Source: Acidobacteriota bacterium (GTDB lineage: Bacteria; Acidobacteriota; Blastocatellia; Pyrinomonadales; Pyrinomonadaceae). From it: a DNA stretch of 27,921 nt. Shown piece by piece: positions 1 through 7,312 of this stretch. A model generated the notes under the pieces. It searched no databases. It was not told the DNA's origin and saw only the letters and a list, made by a program, of their open reading frames with translations. Where the stretch lies: assembly GCA_024640445.1 (NCBI GenBank), contig JAHEEZ010000005.1:1-27921 (forward strand), given 5' to 3'. A program made the position numbers and the translations under genes. Position 1 is the first letter of the stretch. Every line of letters starts with the position of its first letter.

Positions 1-953
1 CCGCCTCCGATACGTTTTCGAATATCACCAACAATCGCGTTCCCATGCTTCCATGCGCCGGCAAAGAAGAAGGGAAGCCAGGGGATCGTCATTAAAGGGA
101 GGACAAGCCAGAAAAACCAGAAAGGCTGCGGATGCTTGTATTTATTCGATGTGAACCGCTGGAAATGATGCTGGACGAAGAACTCGTTTATGAAATCCCA
201 GCCGTGCCGGTAATACATCGGCAGATACCATGTAGCGGCGGTCAGCACGGTCACAGCTCCACCCCAGAACACGCTTATGATGAACTCCTTCCGCGGAAGC
301 CTCAGCTTCAGAACATAAAAGAACGACACGATCGCTGCCGGAAAAACGATTCCGACAAGGCCTTTGGCGAGAGTGGCGACACCAGCGAAGAAGTAGAAAG
401 CGAAAAGAAAGAATTTCCGCCTTTTGACACTCGCCTCCTCTTCCGCCGCCCTGAACCAAAGAAAGAAGGCGACGAGCGAGGCGGTAAGCGGAAACGTCAC
501 GGTTATGTCGAAGCTCGCCCCTCTTGAGAACACCATCAGTCCGATCGATGTCGCCGAAACCGCGGTCAGCCAGAACGGAAGGCCGGAGTCATTCTTCTCA
601 GTCGGGAGTCCCCGTCCAAGCAGGAAGAGCGAGAAAACAGTGCCGAGTCCGAAGAGCGCAGGTCCAAGCCTGGCCGCGAACTCGTTGACGCCGAAAATGT
701 GATACGCGGTTATTTGGAGCCAATAAAGTAAGGATGGTTTTTCGAACCAGTTAAATCCGCCAAGCGTTGTCGAAACCCAGTCGCCTCGTTCGAACATCTC
801 GCGCGCCACCTGCGCGTACCTTGGTTCGTCGGGGCCAAGCAGCGGCAACCACAACCCAAAAAAATAAACAGCCGCCACTGCCGCGAAGAAGAGCCAGGTC
901 AGTTTCGCCGTATATTGAGAGCCGTGTTCGGGAACCTTTGAGATTTTTGACAT
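1..953 (-). CDS. ArnT/PMT-type membrane glycosyltransferase, C-terminus cut off by window start
   Basis: Reading the minus strand from an ATG at 953-951 gives 317 residues with no stop before the window edge, so the gene is truncated at its 3' end. After a short cytosolic N-terminus there is a membrane segment (about residues 18-40), then the sequence GPDEPRYAQVAREM; the acidic pair D42-E43 sits where ArnT and other GT-C enzymes keep their catalytic acidic residue in the first extracytoplasmic loop. FEKPSLLYWLQ follows, another hallmark of the ArnT/GT83-GT39 group, and then several hydrophobic segments. Known members move a sugar from a polyprenyl-phosphate carrier to lipid A, protein or glycan on the periplasmic face. 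The acceptor here cannot be told. No clear Shine-Dalgarno is visible before the ATG. The gene is divergent from the oxidoreductase at 1002, only 48 bases away. Confidence 0.88.
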   Translation of the reverse strand, partial: MSKISKVPEHGSQYTAKLTWLFFAAVAAVYFFGLWLPLLGPDEPRYAQVAREMFERGDWVSTTLGGFNWFEKPSLLYWLQITAYHIFGVNEFAARLGPALFGLGTVFSLFLLGRGLPTEKNDSGLPFWLTAVSATSIGLMVFSRGASFDITVTFPLTASLVAFFLWFRAAEEEASVKRRKFFLFAFYFFAGVATLAKGLVGIVFPAAIVSFFYVLKLRLPRKEFIISVFWGGAVTVLTAATWYLPMYYRHGWDFINEFFVQHHFQRFTSNKYKHPQPFWFFWLVLPLMTIPWLPFFFAGAWKHGNAIVGDIRKRIGG

Positions 954-1001
954 ACTAGCGGAAAATGCAAGTATTGCTTAAATTCTCAGAGCATTCAATC
1001 T

Positions 1002-1997
1002 ATGAACTCCAACGAAAGTAACAACGGCAAAGGGCCGCTGAAAGTAGCCGTGATCGGCGTCGGGTCGCTCGGACGTCACCATGCCCGGAACTACTCCGAA
1101 CTCGCTTCCGAGGGCGTGTGCGATCTTGTCGCCGTTTGCGATGTAAACGAGGAGGCCGGCCGTGGGATTGCGGCCGCGCACGGAGTCGAATTCGTGTCGG
1201 ACTGGCGGGAGTTGACTGACCGTGTCGACGCCGTATCGATCGTCGCGCCGACCGAACTCCATTGCGACATCGCGTGCGGCTTCCTGGAGAAAGGAGTTCA
1301 TTGTCTGGTCGAAAAGCCGATCGCAAGGACGCTTGAAGAGGCGGACAGGATGATCGAGACGGCTTCGAATTCCGGCGCAAAGCTGATGGTCGGGCATCTC
1401 GAGCGGTTCAACCCGGCGATGGTCTCTCTTCGACCCCACGTAACAAAGCCCCTCTATTTCGAGATCCACAGGGTGTCGCCTTTCCCGAACCGAAGCCTGG
1501 ATGTTGATGTGGTTCTGGACGTGATGATCCACGATCTGGACGCGGTACAGTGGCTGGTCGGAGAGGATGTAAAACCGGATTCGGTCGGAGCGGTGGGAAT
1601 ACCTATAATCTCGGACAAGGTGGACGCGGCGAACGCGCGGATAGAGTTCGAAAACGGGGCGGTCGCCAATATCACCGCGTCGAGGGTCGGTACGGAGAAG
1701 ATCAGAAAGACCAGGTTTTACCAGACAAATTCGTACGTCGTTCTCGACTACGCGACGAAGTTCGCGTCGATCACCTCTCTGGACCCGGCCGCTTCACATC
1801 CACTGCTGGGAATCAGCGTCAACCGGCTTGAGGTCGATGATGTCGAGCCTCTCAGAACCGAGTTGTCGGCATTTCTCGATTGCATCGTGGGCGGTCAAAC
1901 ACCACCTGTAACTGCTGAAGACGGCCGTCGCGCGCTGGCCCTTGCTCTTGAAGTACTAGCGAAGATCGAAAGTCACAGGGAGAAATTGTCGTTGTGA
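1002..1997 (+). CDS. Gfo/Idh/MocA family NAD(P)-dependent oxidoreductase
   Basis: 331 residues, the usual length for the family. The N-terminal Rossmann fold shows the dinucleotide motif GVGSLG (residues 19-24), and the sugar-dehydrogenase hallmark EKP is at 104-106. The C-terminal substrate domain contains GHLERFNPA (131-139) and DVMIHDLD with H177, the probable catalytic histidine. The HLERFNP and MIHDLD motifs are those I associate with UDP-GlcNAc 3-dehydrogenase (GnnA)-like members used for amide-linked lipid A, but no lpx gene or aminotransferase lies in the window, so the substrate is left open. The gene starts at the first in-frame ATG, without a strong ribosome binding site. It is divergent from the glycosyltransferase, which is consistent with a cell-envelope sugar role. 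Its stop codon is immediately followed by a palindromic repeat. Confidence 0.88.
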   Translation: MNSNESNNGKGPLKVAVIGVGSLGRHHARNYSELASEGVCDLVAVCDVNEEAGRGIAAAHGVEFVSDWRELTDRVDAVSIVAPTELHCDIACGFLEKGVHCLVEKPIARTLEEADRMIETASNSGAKLMVGHLERFNPAMVSLRPHVTKPLYFEIHRVSPFPNRSLDVDVVLDVMIHDLDAVQWLVGEDVKPDSVGAVGIPIISDKVDAANARIEFENGAVANITASRVGTEKIRKTRFYQTNSYVVLDYATKFASITSLDPAASHPLLGISVNRLEVDDVEPLRTELSAFLDCIVGGQTPPVTAEDGRRALALALEVLAKIESHREKLSL

Positions 1998-2030
1998 GCT
2001 GTTTAGCCCGCCCATTCATGGGTGGGGCGG
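1995..2030 (+). repeat. GC-rich palindromic element, copy 1
   Basis: Directly after the oxidoreductase stop comes GAGCTGTTTAGCCCGCCC. Arm CCCGCCCAT (2007-2015) pairs with ATGGGTGGG (2018-2026) across a 2-base loop, with one G-T wobble. The leader AGCTGTTTAGCCC recurs before both palindromes at 19285-19359, so the three are one family. It may also end transcription, but there is no T-run. Confidence 0.75.
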
Positions 2031-2031
2031 T

Positions 2032-2130
2032 GGGTGAAGAGTACTGAGAGATGAGAGATGAGTGATGAGGCGACCCCGTCTCGCGTGAACTAAGCGAAAT
2101 AGATTGAACCCTGAACATTGATCCCAATTC
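2032..2130 (+). repeat. Heptanucleotide repeat array 1 (GAGNNNT type, then TGAAC type)
   Basis: Six consecutive 7-bp units run from 2032 to 2073: GGGTGAA, GAGTACT, GAGAGAT, GAGAGAT, GAGTGAT, GAGGCGA. After a 29-base spacer a second, degenerate 7-base periodicity follows at 2103-2130 (ATTGAAC, CCTGAAC, ATTGATC, CCAATTC). Most units place TGA at the same phase. The spacer segment 2084-2102 matches 11815-11833 at 15 of 19 positions by eye. Confidence 0.8.
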
Positions 2131-2146
2131 CCGTAAACATCGATCC

Positions 2147-3271
2147 ATGAACCACGATCCGATCAGATCTCTTCTCGAAGAGTGCGTCGCAAAAGGGGAA
2201 TTTCCTTCCGCGGTGTGGCTCGTTGCGCATAGGGAATCCGTGGTCTCCAAGGGGGCGATCGGATTCGCGCAGCTCGAGCCGGAAAAGTTCGCGGCTCGTT
2301 TGGATACGATCTATGATCTGGCCAGTCTCACAAAGCCCCTTATTACCGGACTTCTCACCGCGATCCTGATCGACCGTGGCGAACTGCGGATATCGGACAA
2401 GGTCGGCGGTTTCCTGCCCGCATTCAATACGGGGGTTTGGAAAGGAACGACGATCGAAGACCTTCTCACCCACCGCTCAGGATTTGAGGCGTGGCGGCCC
2501 TTCTATCTTGAGACTTCCGGAACCGCAAGATCTGCACGCCTCGAAGCGGTCATCGCACGGATTGCAGGGCTGGCGCCTGAATATGAGCCTCGGACAAGGG
2601 TCGTTTACAGCGATCTGAACTTCATTTTGCTCGGGCGAATCCTTGAAGGAATCTATGGGCTGACCCTCGACGTGGCCGCGCAAAGGGAACTGTTCATTCC
2701 GCTCGGTCTGGAAAGTACGTTCTTCAATCCTCCGGTTTCGATTTCCGGTTCGATTGCCGCTAGTGAGAAAGGAAATTTGTTTGAGAGGAAAACCGCCGCG
2801 GAAGCGGGATTCGACGTGGCGGGTTATCCCTGGCGAAAGGAAGTGATCTGCGGCGCGGTTCACGACGGCAATTGCCACTATCTGGCAGGCGTATCCGGTC
2901 ACGCGGGCCTGTTCTCGAACTTGGAGGAAACGCTTGTGCTTGCGCGCCAGTTTCTTCCCGAGTGCTCCCAGCTTCTCAGCCCCGGAACATGTTCATTATT
3001 CCGAGGGAACCTGACTGAAGGACTGGACCAGGCCCGGTCGGTCGTCTTTCAGCTTGCCGCAAGCGAATCCTCGTCCGCACACGGCGTGCTTTCCGACATT
3101 GCGTTCGGGCACCTCGGGTTCACCGGAACCCTGCTGTGGCTCGAACCCGGTACAGGCTCTGTATTTATTCTGCTTACAAATCGCACGCATTGCGCAGCGC
3201 CGCCATTCGCGGATCTTGCCGCAACCCGGAAAAGATTTTTGCAAACCGCTTTGGCACTTGAAGCCTCGTAG
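2147..3271 (+). CDS. Serine hydrolase of the beta-lactamase / penicillin-binding-protein-like family
   Basis: 374 residues with the three active-site blocks of the class C beta-lactamase/EstB family. The nucleophile motif SLTK is at S60-K63, a Tyr motif YSD at Y154-D156 (in place of the classical YxN), and GHLGFTGT with H322 near the C-terminus, standing in for the KTG/HxG block. No signal peptide or lipobox is visible, so a cytoplasmic enzyme is more likely than a periplasmic beta-lactamase. Members act as esterases, D-amino-peptidases or transpeptidase-like hydrolases, and the substrate cannot be inferred here. There is no good Shine-Dalgarno; the start is the first in-frame ATG. The gene stands alone between a repeat element and the VWA cluster. 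Confidence 0.85.
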   Translation: MNHDPIRSLLEECVAKGEFPSAVWLVAHRESVVSKGAIGFAQLEPEKFAARLDTIYDLASLTKPLITGLLTAILIDRGELRISDKVGGFLPAFNTGVWKGTTIEDLLTHRSGFEAWRPFYLETSGTARSARLEAVIARIAGLAPEYEPRTRVVYSDLNFILLGRILEGIYGLTLDVAAQRELFIPLGLESTFFNPPVSISGSIAASEKGNLFERKTAAEAGFDVAGYPWRKEVICGAVHDGNCHYLAGVSGHAGLFSNLEETLVLARQFLPECSQLLSPGTCSLFRGNLTEGLDQARSVVFQLAASESSSAHGVLSDIAFGHLGFTGTLLWLEPGTGSVFILLTNRTHCAAPPFADLAATRKRFLQTALALEAS

Positions 3272-3299
3272 ACAAAAGATGTCGACGCCCTGTGTGATG

Positions 3300-3308
3300 T
3301 GCTATCAT
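3300..3308 (+). promoter_or_regulatory. Candidate extended -10 promoter for the first VWA gene
   Basis: TGC TATCAT, with TATCAT at 3303-3308, resembles an extended -10 element. No convincing -35 is present. It would give a leader of about 120 bases before the ATG at 3437. Confidence 0.3.
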
Positions 3309-3436
3309 TTTAGAGGTTTAATCCTCTCCCACTTGCATATAGCCCATCCGATGAGATCAGGGCGGGATCCAAAAGGGTCCAATTGTCCGGGATCTTCCAG
3401 AAAAATAATCGCAGCTCAATTCGCGGAGACCGCAAG

Positions 3437-4468
3437 ATGAAGAAGTTTGCCACAGCCATAGCCATTTCGGTCCTATTAGTATTGGCCGTGGAGGTCCATG
3501 CACAGAATCTTGGCAGGCCCCGGGTGATAAAGAAGAACGAAGAGGTTGCCCCCAAACCGGTGGGACCGCCTCCTCCCCTTGTTGTTGAGGATGACCAGGT
3601 GCTTAAGATCGAGACCAATCTGGTCACCCTTCCGGTTTCGGTTCTTGACGAACGCGGGAGGTTCATTTCCGATCTTAACCCGGACGATTTTGAGATCTAC
3701 GAGGACGGTTTGAAACAGGATATCGAGTATTTCCGGTCGGTCGAACAACCATTCACCGTTGTTCTCCTCCTGGACCTCAGCCCTTCGACCAAATATAAGA
3801 TCAGCGAGATTCAGGACGCGGCGATCTCATTTGTAGAACAACTGCGAAGCGAAGACCAGGTGATAGTTGTGACCTTCAGCAAGGATATCCAGGTGGTGAG
3901 CAAGCAGAAAAGCAATTACCACAAGTTCCGAAGCGGGATACGCGAGGCGAAGTTCGGTGACGGGACAAGCATTTATAATGCGGTCGATTTCGCCATGCGG
4001 GATCTGCTCAAGAACATAGAAGGACGAAAGGCCCTTGTGATCTTCAGTGACGGCGTGGATACCTCGTCCAGGGGAGCCACTTACAACGGGACGGTGCGCG
4101 AGGCGGAAGAACTGGACTCGCTGATCTATCCCGTCTGGTACAACACGTTCCAGGAAGGCAAAGCGATGAAGAACTCGGCGGGCGGAATAGTCTACCCGGT
4201 CGGAGCCAGTCCGGAAGAGAATAAGAGGGGACGCGATTATCTGCGCGAACTGACCGAATTTGCTGGCGGAAAGCTGTTCGAAGCCAACAGTGCTGAGAAT
4301 CTCGATCTGGCGTTCAGGAGTATTGCCGAGGAATTAAGGAAGCAGTATTCGCTTGGATACTACCCGAAAGTCGAAGGTCATCAGGGTCAGAGGCGCCGGA
4401 TAAACGTGCGTGTCAGGCGGCCGGCGCTGACTGTCCGCGCGAAGAGCAGCTATATCGTCAATTTCTGA
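3437..4468 (+). CDS. Secreted VWFA-related acidobacterial-type protein 1
   Basis: 343 residues from the ATG at 3437. I prefer this over the in-frame ATG at 3383 because it begins a clean signal peptide (MKKFATAIAI...VHAQ, cleavage near residue 23) and has GGAG eight bases upstream. A short Pro-rich linker (VGPPPPLVVED, 42-52) leads to a beta-rich pre-domain (about 57-105) containing TNLVTLPVSVLD and FEIYEDG. Then comes a VWA domain with an intact metal-ion-dependent adhesion site: DLSPS at 113-117, DGTS, and FSDGVD. It ends with the family hallmark YSLGYYP and a short C-terminal strand. The family is known mainly as a large acidobacterial paralog group; the biological role is not established. 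Metal-dependent protein binding outside the inner membrane is the reasonable inference. First of three tandem copies. Confidence 0.9.
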   Translation: MKKFATAIAISVLLVLAVEVHAQNLGRPRVIKKNEEVAPKPVGPPPPLVVEDDQVLKIETNLVTLPVSVLDERGRFISDLNPDDFEIYEDGLKQDIEYFRSVEQPFTVVLLLDLSPSTKYKISEIQDAAISFVEQLRSEDQVIVVTFSKDIQVVSKQKSNYHKFRSGIREAKFGDGTSIYNAVDFAMRDLLKNIEGRKALVIFSDGVDTSSRGATYNGTVREAEELDSLIYPVWYNTFQEGKAMKNSAGGIVYPVGASPEENKRGRDYLRELTEFAGGKLFEANSAENLDLAFRSIAEELRKQYSLGYYPKVEGHQGQRRRINVRVRRPALTVRAKSSYIVNF

Positions 4469-4524
4469 GCCGGCATCTTTCCCGGCCTCCTCCAGGTCCC
4501 CCAAAACAAGAAAATTTCCGCGAT

Positions 4525-4552
4525 GCGGGTATTGTTATGCTACAATACCCGC
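4525..4552 (+). other. Perfect 11-bp inverted repeat between VWA genes 1 and 2
   Basis: GCGGGTATTGT (4525-4535) and ACAATACCCGC (4542-4552) are exact reverse complements around the loop TATGCT. The following ATTCTTATT is a weak T-rich tail, so this may be the terminator of VWA gene 1. The right arm also contains TGC TACAAT (4539-4546), a -10-like sequence, so an operator over a promoter is an alternative. The leader from here to the next ATG would be about 180 bases. Confidence 0.55.
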
Positions 4553-4732
4553 ATTCTTATTGGCTAATACGATAACTCGTACCAGATTCGGAACTTTGGA
4601 TCGGTCTTCGAATTATCAGGCATCTATCTCTCCCTGATGCTAATCCTAGGGGCGCATTTAGCGGCTTTCCCCGGTTAAGCTAAATCCGACTCCCGGTTAT
4701 TAACTGAGCAGACTTCTTTGGAGAGGCAGGAA

Positions 4733-5953
4733 ATGAAAAAGACCTTGGCCGCGGTATTACTTTTGGGCTTGGCGGGTACATTTGTCTTAGGGCAGACGGG
4801 TACGAAGACACGACCACGCGTCGTTGCCAGGCCTGCTTCGACCCCGGCGCCAGTCACCGTTCGCCCCGAGTTGAAGAACGACGTCCCCACGGAATCAAAG
4901 GGCGGCCCTCCGGTTCTTCAGAACAACACGCCGAATCAACCGCCGACAGTAGGGCCTCCGCCGCCTCTCGTAGTGGAAGACAACGATGAGGTGATCAAGA
5001 TCGACACAAATTTCGTCACGCTGCCGGTTTCGGTCCTTGATCGTGACGGTCGTTTTATTTCAGGGTTGGGGCAGCGTGACTTCAAGATCTTTGAGAACGG
5101 GGCTGAGCAGAGGGTAGAGTATTTTGCTTCGGTCGAGACGCCATTTACTGTCGTCCTTCTGCTTGATGTAAGTCCATCGACCCAGTACAAGATCGACGAG
5201 ATCCAGATGGCGGCTATCGCATTCGTCGACCAGCTAAGGCCGAATGATGAGGTGATGGTCGTCGCGTTCGACGAGGATTATCAAATCCTTACCAGGCCGA
5301 CGAACGATCGGTACAGGCTTCGAAGGGCGATTCAGATGGCCAACTTCGGCAGCGGAACGAGTCTGTATGACGCGGTGGGGAAGACCATCGACCGCGAACT
5401 TAGGGCGATCTCCGGAAGAAAGGCAATCGTTCTTTTCACGGACGGTGTTGATACGACTTCCAACCGCGCCGATTTCGAAACGACGATCCGGCAGGTTGAA
5501 GAGGTTGACGCGCTTGTGTATCCGATCAGGTACGACACCTATCGGCAGTACGCCGGTTCGACCAGAAGAAGAGTGCCGATAAGGACCGGGAACGTTTGGT
5601 CCGATATCCTTGGGAGCATCATCGTCGGGCAGACTGGGGGAATACCGTCTGGTGCGAAGGGTACAAGCTCGGAAGAATACAGGGTCGGCAGGGAATATCT
5701 CCAGGAACTTGCCCGTTATAGCGGCGGCAGGATGTTCGAAGCCGATACGGTTACAAATCTGGACGCGTCATTCCGCAGTATCGCGGAAGAACTTCGCCGC
5801 CAGTATTCGCTGGGTTACTATCCGGTGAATTCGGGCGAACGCGGGGAAAGAAGGCGGATAAGGGTGCGTGTGATGCGGCCCGATGTCGTTGTGCGGACAA
5901 AGGGAAGTTACATAGTCGGCGCCTCGAACAGCACTCTTGGGTCGAACCGCTGA
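4733..5953 (+). CDS. Secreted VWFA-related acidobacterial-type protein 2
   Basis: 406 residues from the ATG at 4733. The in-frame TTG at 4718 is rejected because ATG 4733 opens the signal peptide (MKKTLAAVLLLGLAG...LGQ, cleavage near 21) and has GGAG/AGG bases upstream. A longer Pro/Thr-rich linker (about 25-82) precedes the same pre-domain and VWA fold as its upstream neighbour: DVSPS at 145-149, GSGTS, FTDGVDTTS, and YSLGYYP near the end. Between the VWA core and the C-terminal part is an extra segment rich in Gly, Ser and Arg (around YAGSTRRRV to PSGAKGTSS). Closely related to its neighbours, including the shared block GPPPPLVVED, so it probably arose by tandem duplication. A strong intrinsic terminator follows. 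Confidence 0.9.
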   Translation: MKKTLAAVLLLGLAGTFVLGQTGTKTRPRVVARPASTPAPVTVRPELKNDVPTESKGGPPVLQNNTPNQPPTVGPPPPLVVEDNDEVIKIDTNFVTLPVSVLDRDGRFISGLGQRDFKIFENGAEQRVEYFASVETPFTVVLLLDVSPSTQYKIDEIQMAAIAFVDQLRPNDEVMVVAFDEDYQILTRPTNDRYRLRRAIQMANFGSGTSLYDAVGKTIDRELRAISGRKAIVLFTDGVDTTSNRADFETTIRQVEEVDALVYPIRYDTYRQYAGSTRRRVPIRTGNVWSDILGSIIVGQTGGIPSGAKGTSSEEYRVGREYLQELARYSGGRMFEADTVTNLDASFRSIAEELRRQYSLGYYPVNSGERGERRRIRVRVMRPDVVVRTKGSYIVGASNSTLGSNR

Positions 5954-5976
5954 TCGAAATTCAGTGAAGAACGGTG

Positions 5977-6010
5977 ACGGATCGCGCTGATCGCGATCCG
6001 TTTTTCTTCT
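5977..6010 (+). terminator. Intrinsic terminator after VWA gene 2
   Basis: A perfect 10-bp stem, ACGGATCGCG (5977-5986) with CGCGATCCGT (5992-6001), loop CTGAT, then TTTTCTTCTTT. It separates VWA genes 2 and 3 into distinct transcription units. Confidence 0.88.
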
Positions 6011-6051
6011 TTCGGACCGCGAACCATCTTTCATTCGAAAGTGATGCATCC

Positions 6052-6057
6052 TATAAT
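6052..6057 (+). promoter_or_regulatory. Candidate -10 box for VWA gene 3
   Basis: A perfect TATAAT at 6052-6057, just downstream of the terminator and about 32 bases before the preferred start at 6089. No good -35 match is visible. Its position argues against the earlier in-frame ATG at 6041. Confidence 0.45.
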
Positions 6058-6088
6058 CACTTTTTATCCCGGACAGTCCCAGAAACCA

Positions 6089-7312
6089 ATGATGAAAAAG
6101 ACCGCAGCCGTCATTTTCTGCTTCGCGATTCTCTTCCCGGCAGTTCCCAGCGTGTTTGGACAGTCGGGAACGCCCCCAACCGTTGAGATCAAGAAAGCGA
6201 ACCGGCGGCCGCCGGAACCAAAGAAGGCCGATCCGGTGGTTGAAGACGTTGATTTGGGCGCAGATGCCGAGGCCGATGGTGAGGTCATCAATGTCGACAC
6301 GAACCTCGTAACGGTCCCGGTAAGGGTTCTGGACAAGCAGGGACGTTTTGTCGGGGGCCTTTCGAAGGCGGATTTCGAGGTTCTGGAAGACAAGGTGCCG
6401 CAGGAGATAGCTTACTTTTCAAACGAACAGAATCCCTTTACCGTGGCGCTCATACTGGATATGAGCTATTCAAGCACTTTCAAGATCGACGAGATCCAGC
6501 AGGCGGCTCTCACCTTTGTGACCGAACTGAGGCCGAATGACAAGGTGATGGTGCTTTCCTTCGACCAGGAACTGCACATTCTCTGCGAACCAACCAGTGA
6601 TCGCAAGGTGATCAACGGGGCGATCGTGAAGACACGCATCTCATCCGGCACGAGCCTTTACGACGCAGTTAATTTTGTCGTCAACCAGAGGTTCAACAAG
6701 ATCGAAGGACGAAAGGCGATCGTCCTATTCACCGATGGTGTCGACACCACATCCGAGGCCTCGGATGCGAGGGAGAACCTCCGCCAGGCATCGGAACTGG
6801 ATGCACTGATCTATCCGATAAAATACGATACTTTTGCCGACGTGCAGGCGATCGAAAGCGGCCGCGTTATGGTCCCTGACGATCCAAGGACGCCTAGGAC
6901 GACTCCGCCCGCGGGCGGCGGCACCATACCGACCGGCAGCACAAGTCCGTTCCCATTCCCGTTTCCGACCGGGACCGTTAATACCGGCGGATCTTCAAGG
7001 CCCATCCGTATTCCCGGGCAGGGAACGACGCGAGAAGAGTACGAAAAGGCGGCTGTCTACCTTGACCGAATGGCGATGCTCACGGGCGGCCGGATCTACG
7101 AGGCGAACAGCCCGGAAAATCTCTCCAGGGCATTTTCGAAGATAGCGAGCGAGTTAAGAGAGTTTTACAGCCTCGGTTTTTACCCGAACGATTCGGAGGA
7201 AGGCAGGGTAAGGCAGTTAAAGGTGAAAGTGGATAAGCCCGGCGTGGCGGTCAGGTCCAGGGACAGCTACGTGGTCAAGCAGCGTGAAAACGAAAAGCGT
7301 GGGCGGAACTAG
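6089..7312 (+). CDS. Secreted VWFA-related acidobacterial-type protein 3
   Basis: 407 residues from ATG 6089; ATG 6092 is equally possible, because the sequence is MMKKTAAVIF and the signal peptide (ending ...VFGQ near residue 25) is unaffected. The upstream in-frame ATG at 6041 would precede the TATAAT box. A charged, acidic linker (about 45-67) replaces the Pro-rich linker of the other two. The VWA adhesion site is intact: DMSYS at 124-128, SSGTSLYDAV, FTDGVDTTS. An insert rich in Pro, Gly and Phe (PFPFPFPTGT) sits before the C-terminal region, which ends YSLGFYP plus a basic tail. It is the most diverged of the three. Its stop overlaps that of the convergent glgC. Confidence 0.9.
   Translation: MMKKTAAVIFCFAILFPAVPSVFGQSGTPPTVEIKKANRRPPEPKKADPVVEDVDLGADAEADGEVINVDTNLVTVPVRVLDKQGRFVGGLSKADFEVLEDKVPQEIAYFSNEQNPFTVALILDMSYSSTFKIDEIQQAALTFVTELRPNDKVMVLSFDQELHILCEPTSDRKVINGAIVKTRISSGTSLYDAVNFVVNQRFNKIEGRKAIVLFTDGVDTTSEASDARENLRQASELDALIYPIKYDTFADVQAIESGRVMVPDDPRTPRTTPPAGGGTIPTGSTSPFPFPFPTGTVNTGGSSRPIRIPGQGTTREEYEKAAVYLDRMAMLTGGRIYEANSPENLSRAFSKIASELREFYSLGFYPNDSEEGRVRQLKVKVDKPGVAVRSRDSYVVKQRENEKRGRN

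Noticed and set aside
142..459. A 105-residue minus-strand open frame and overlapping plus-strand frames in the first kilobase
   Set aside because: They are out of frame with the long glycosyltransferase frame that runs through the whole region and carries clear family motifs.
2147..3271. Calling the serine hydrolase an antibiotic-resistance beta-lactamase
   Set aside because: No signal peptide, YSD in place of YxN, and the overall family is dominated by esterases and peptidases; motifs alone do not support resistance.
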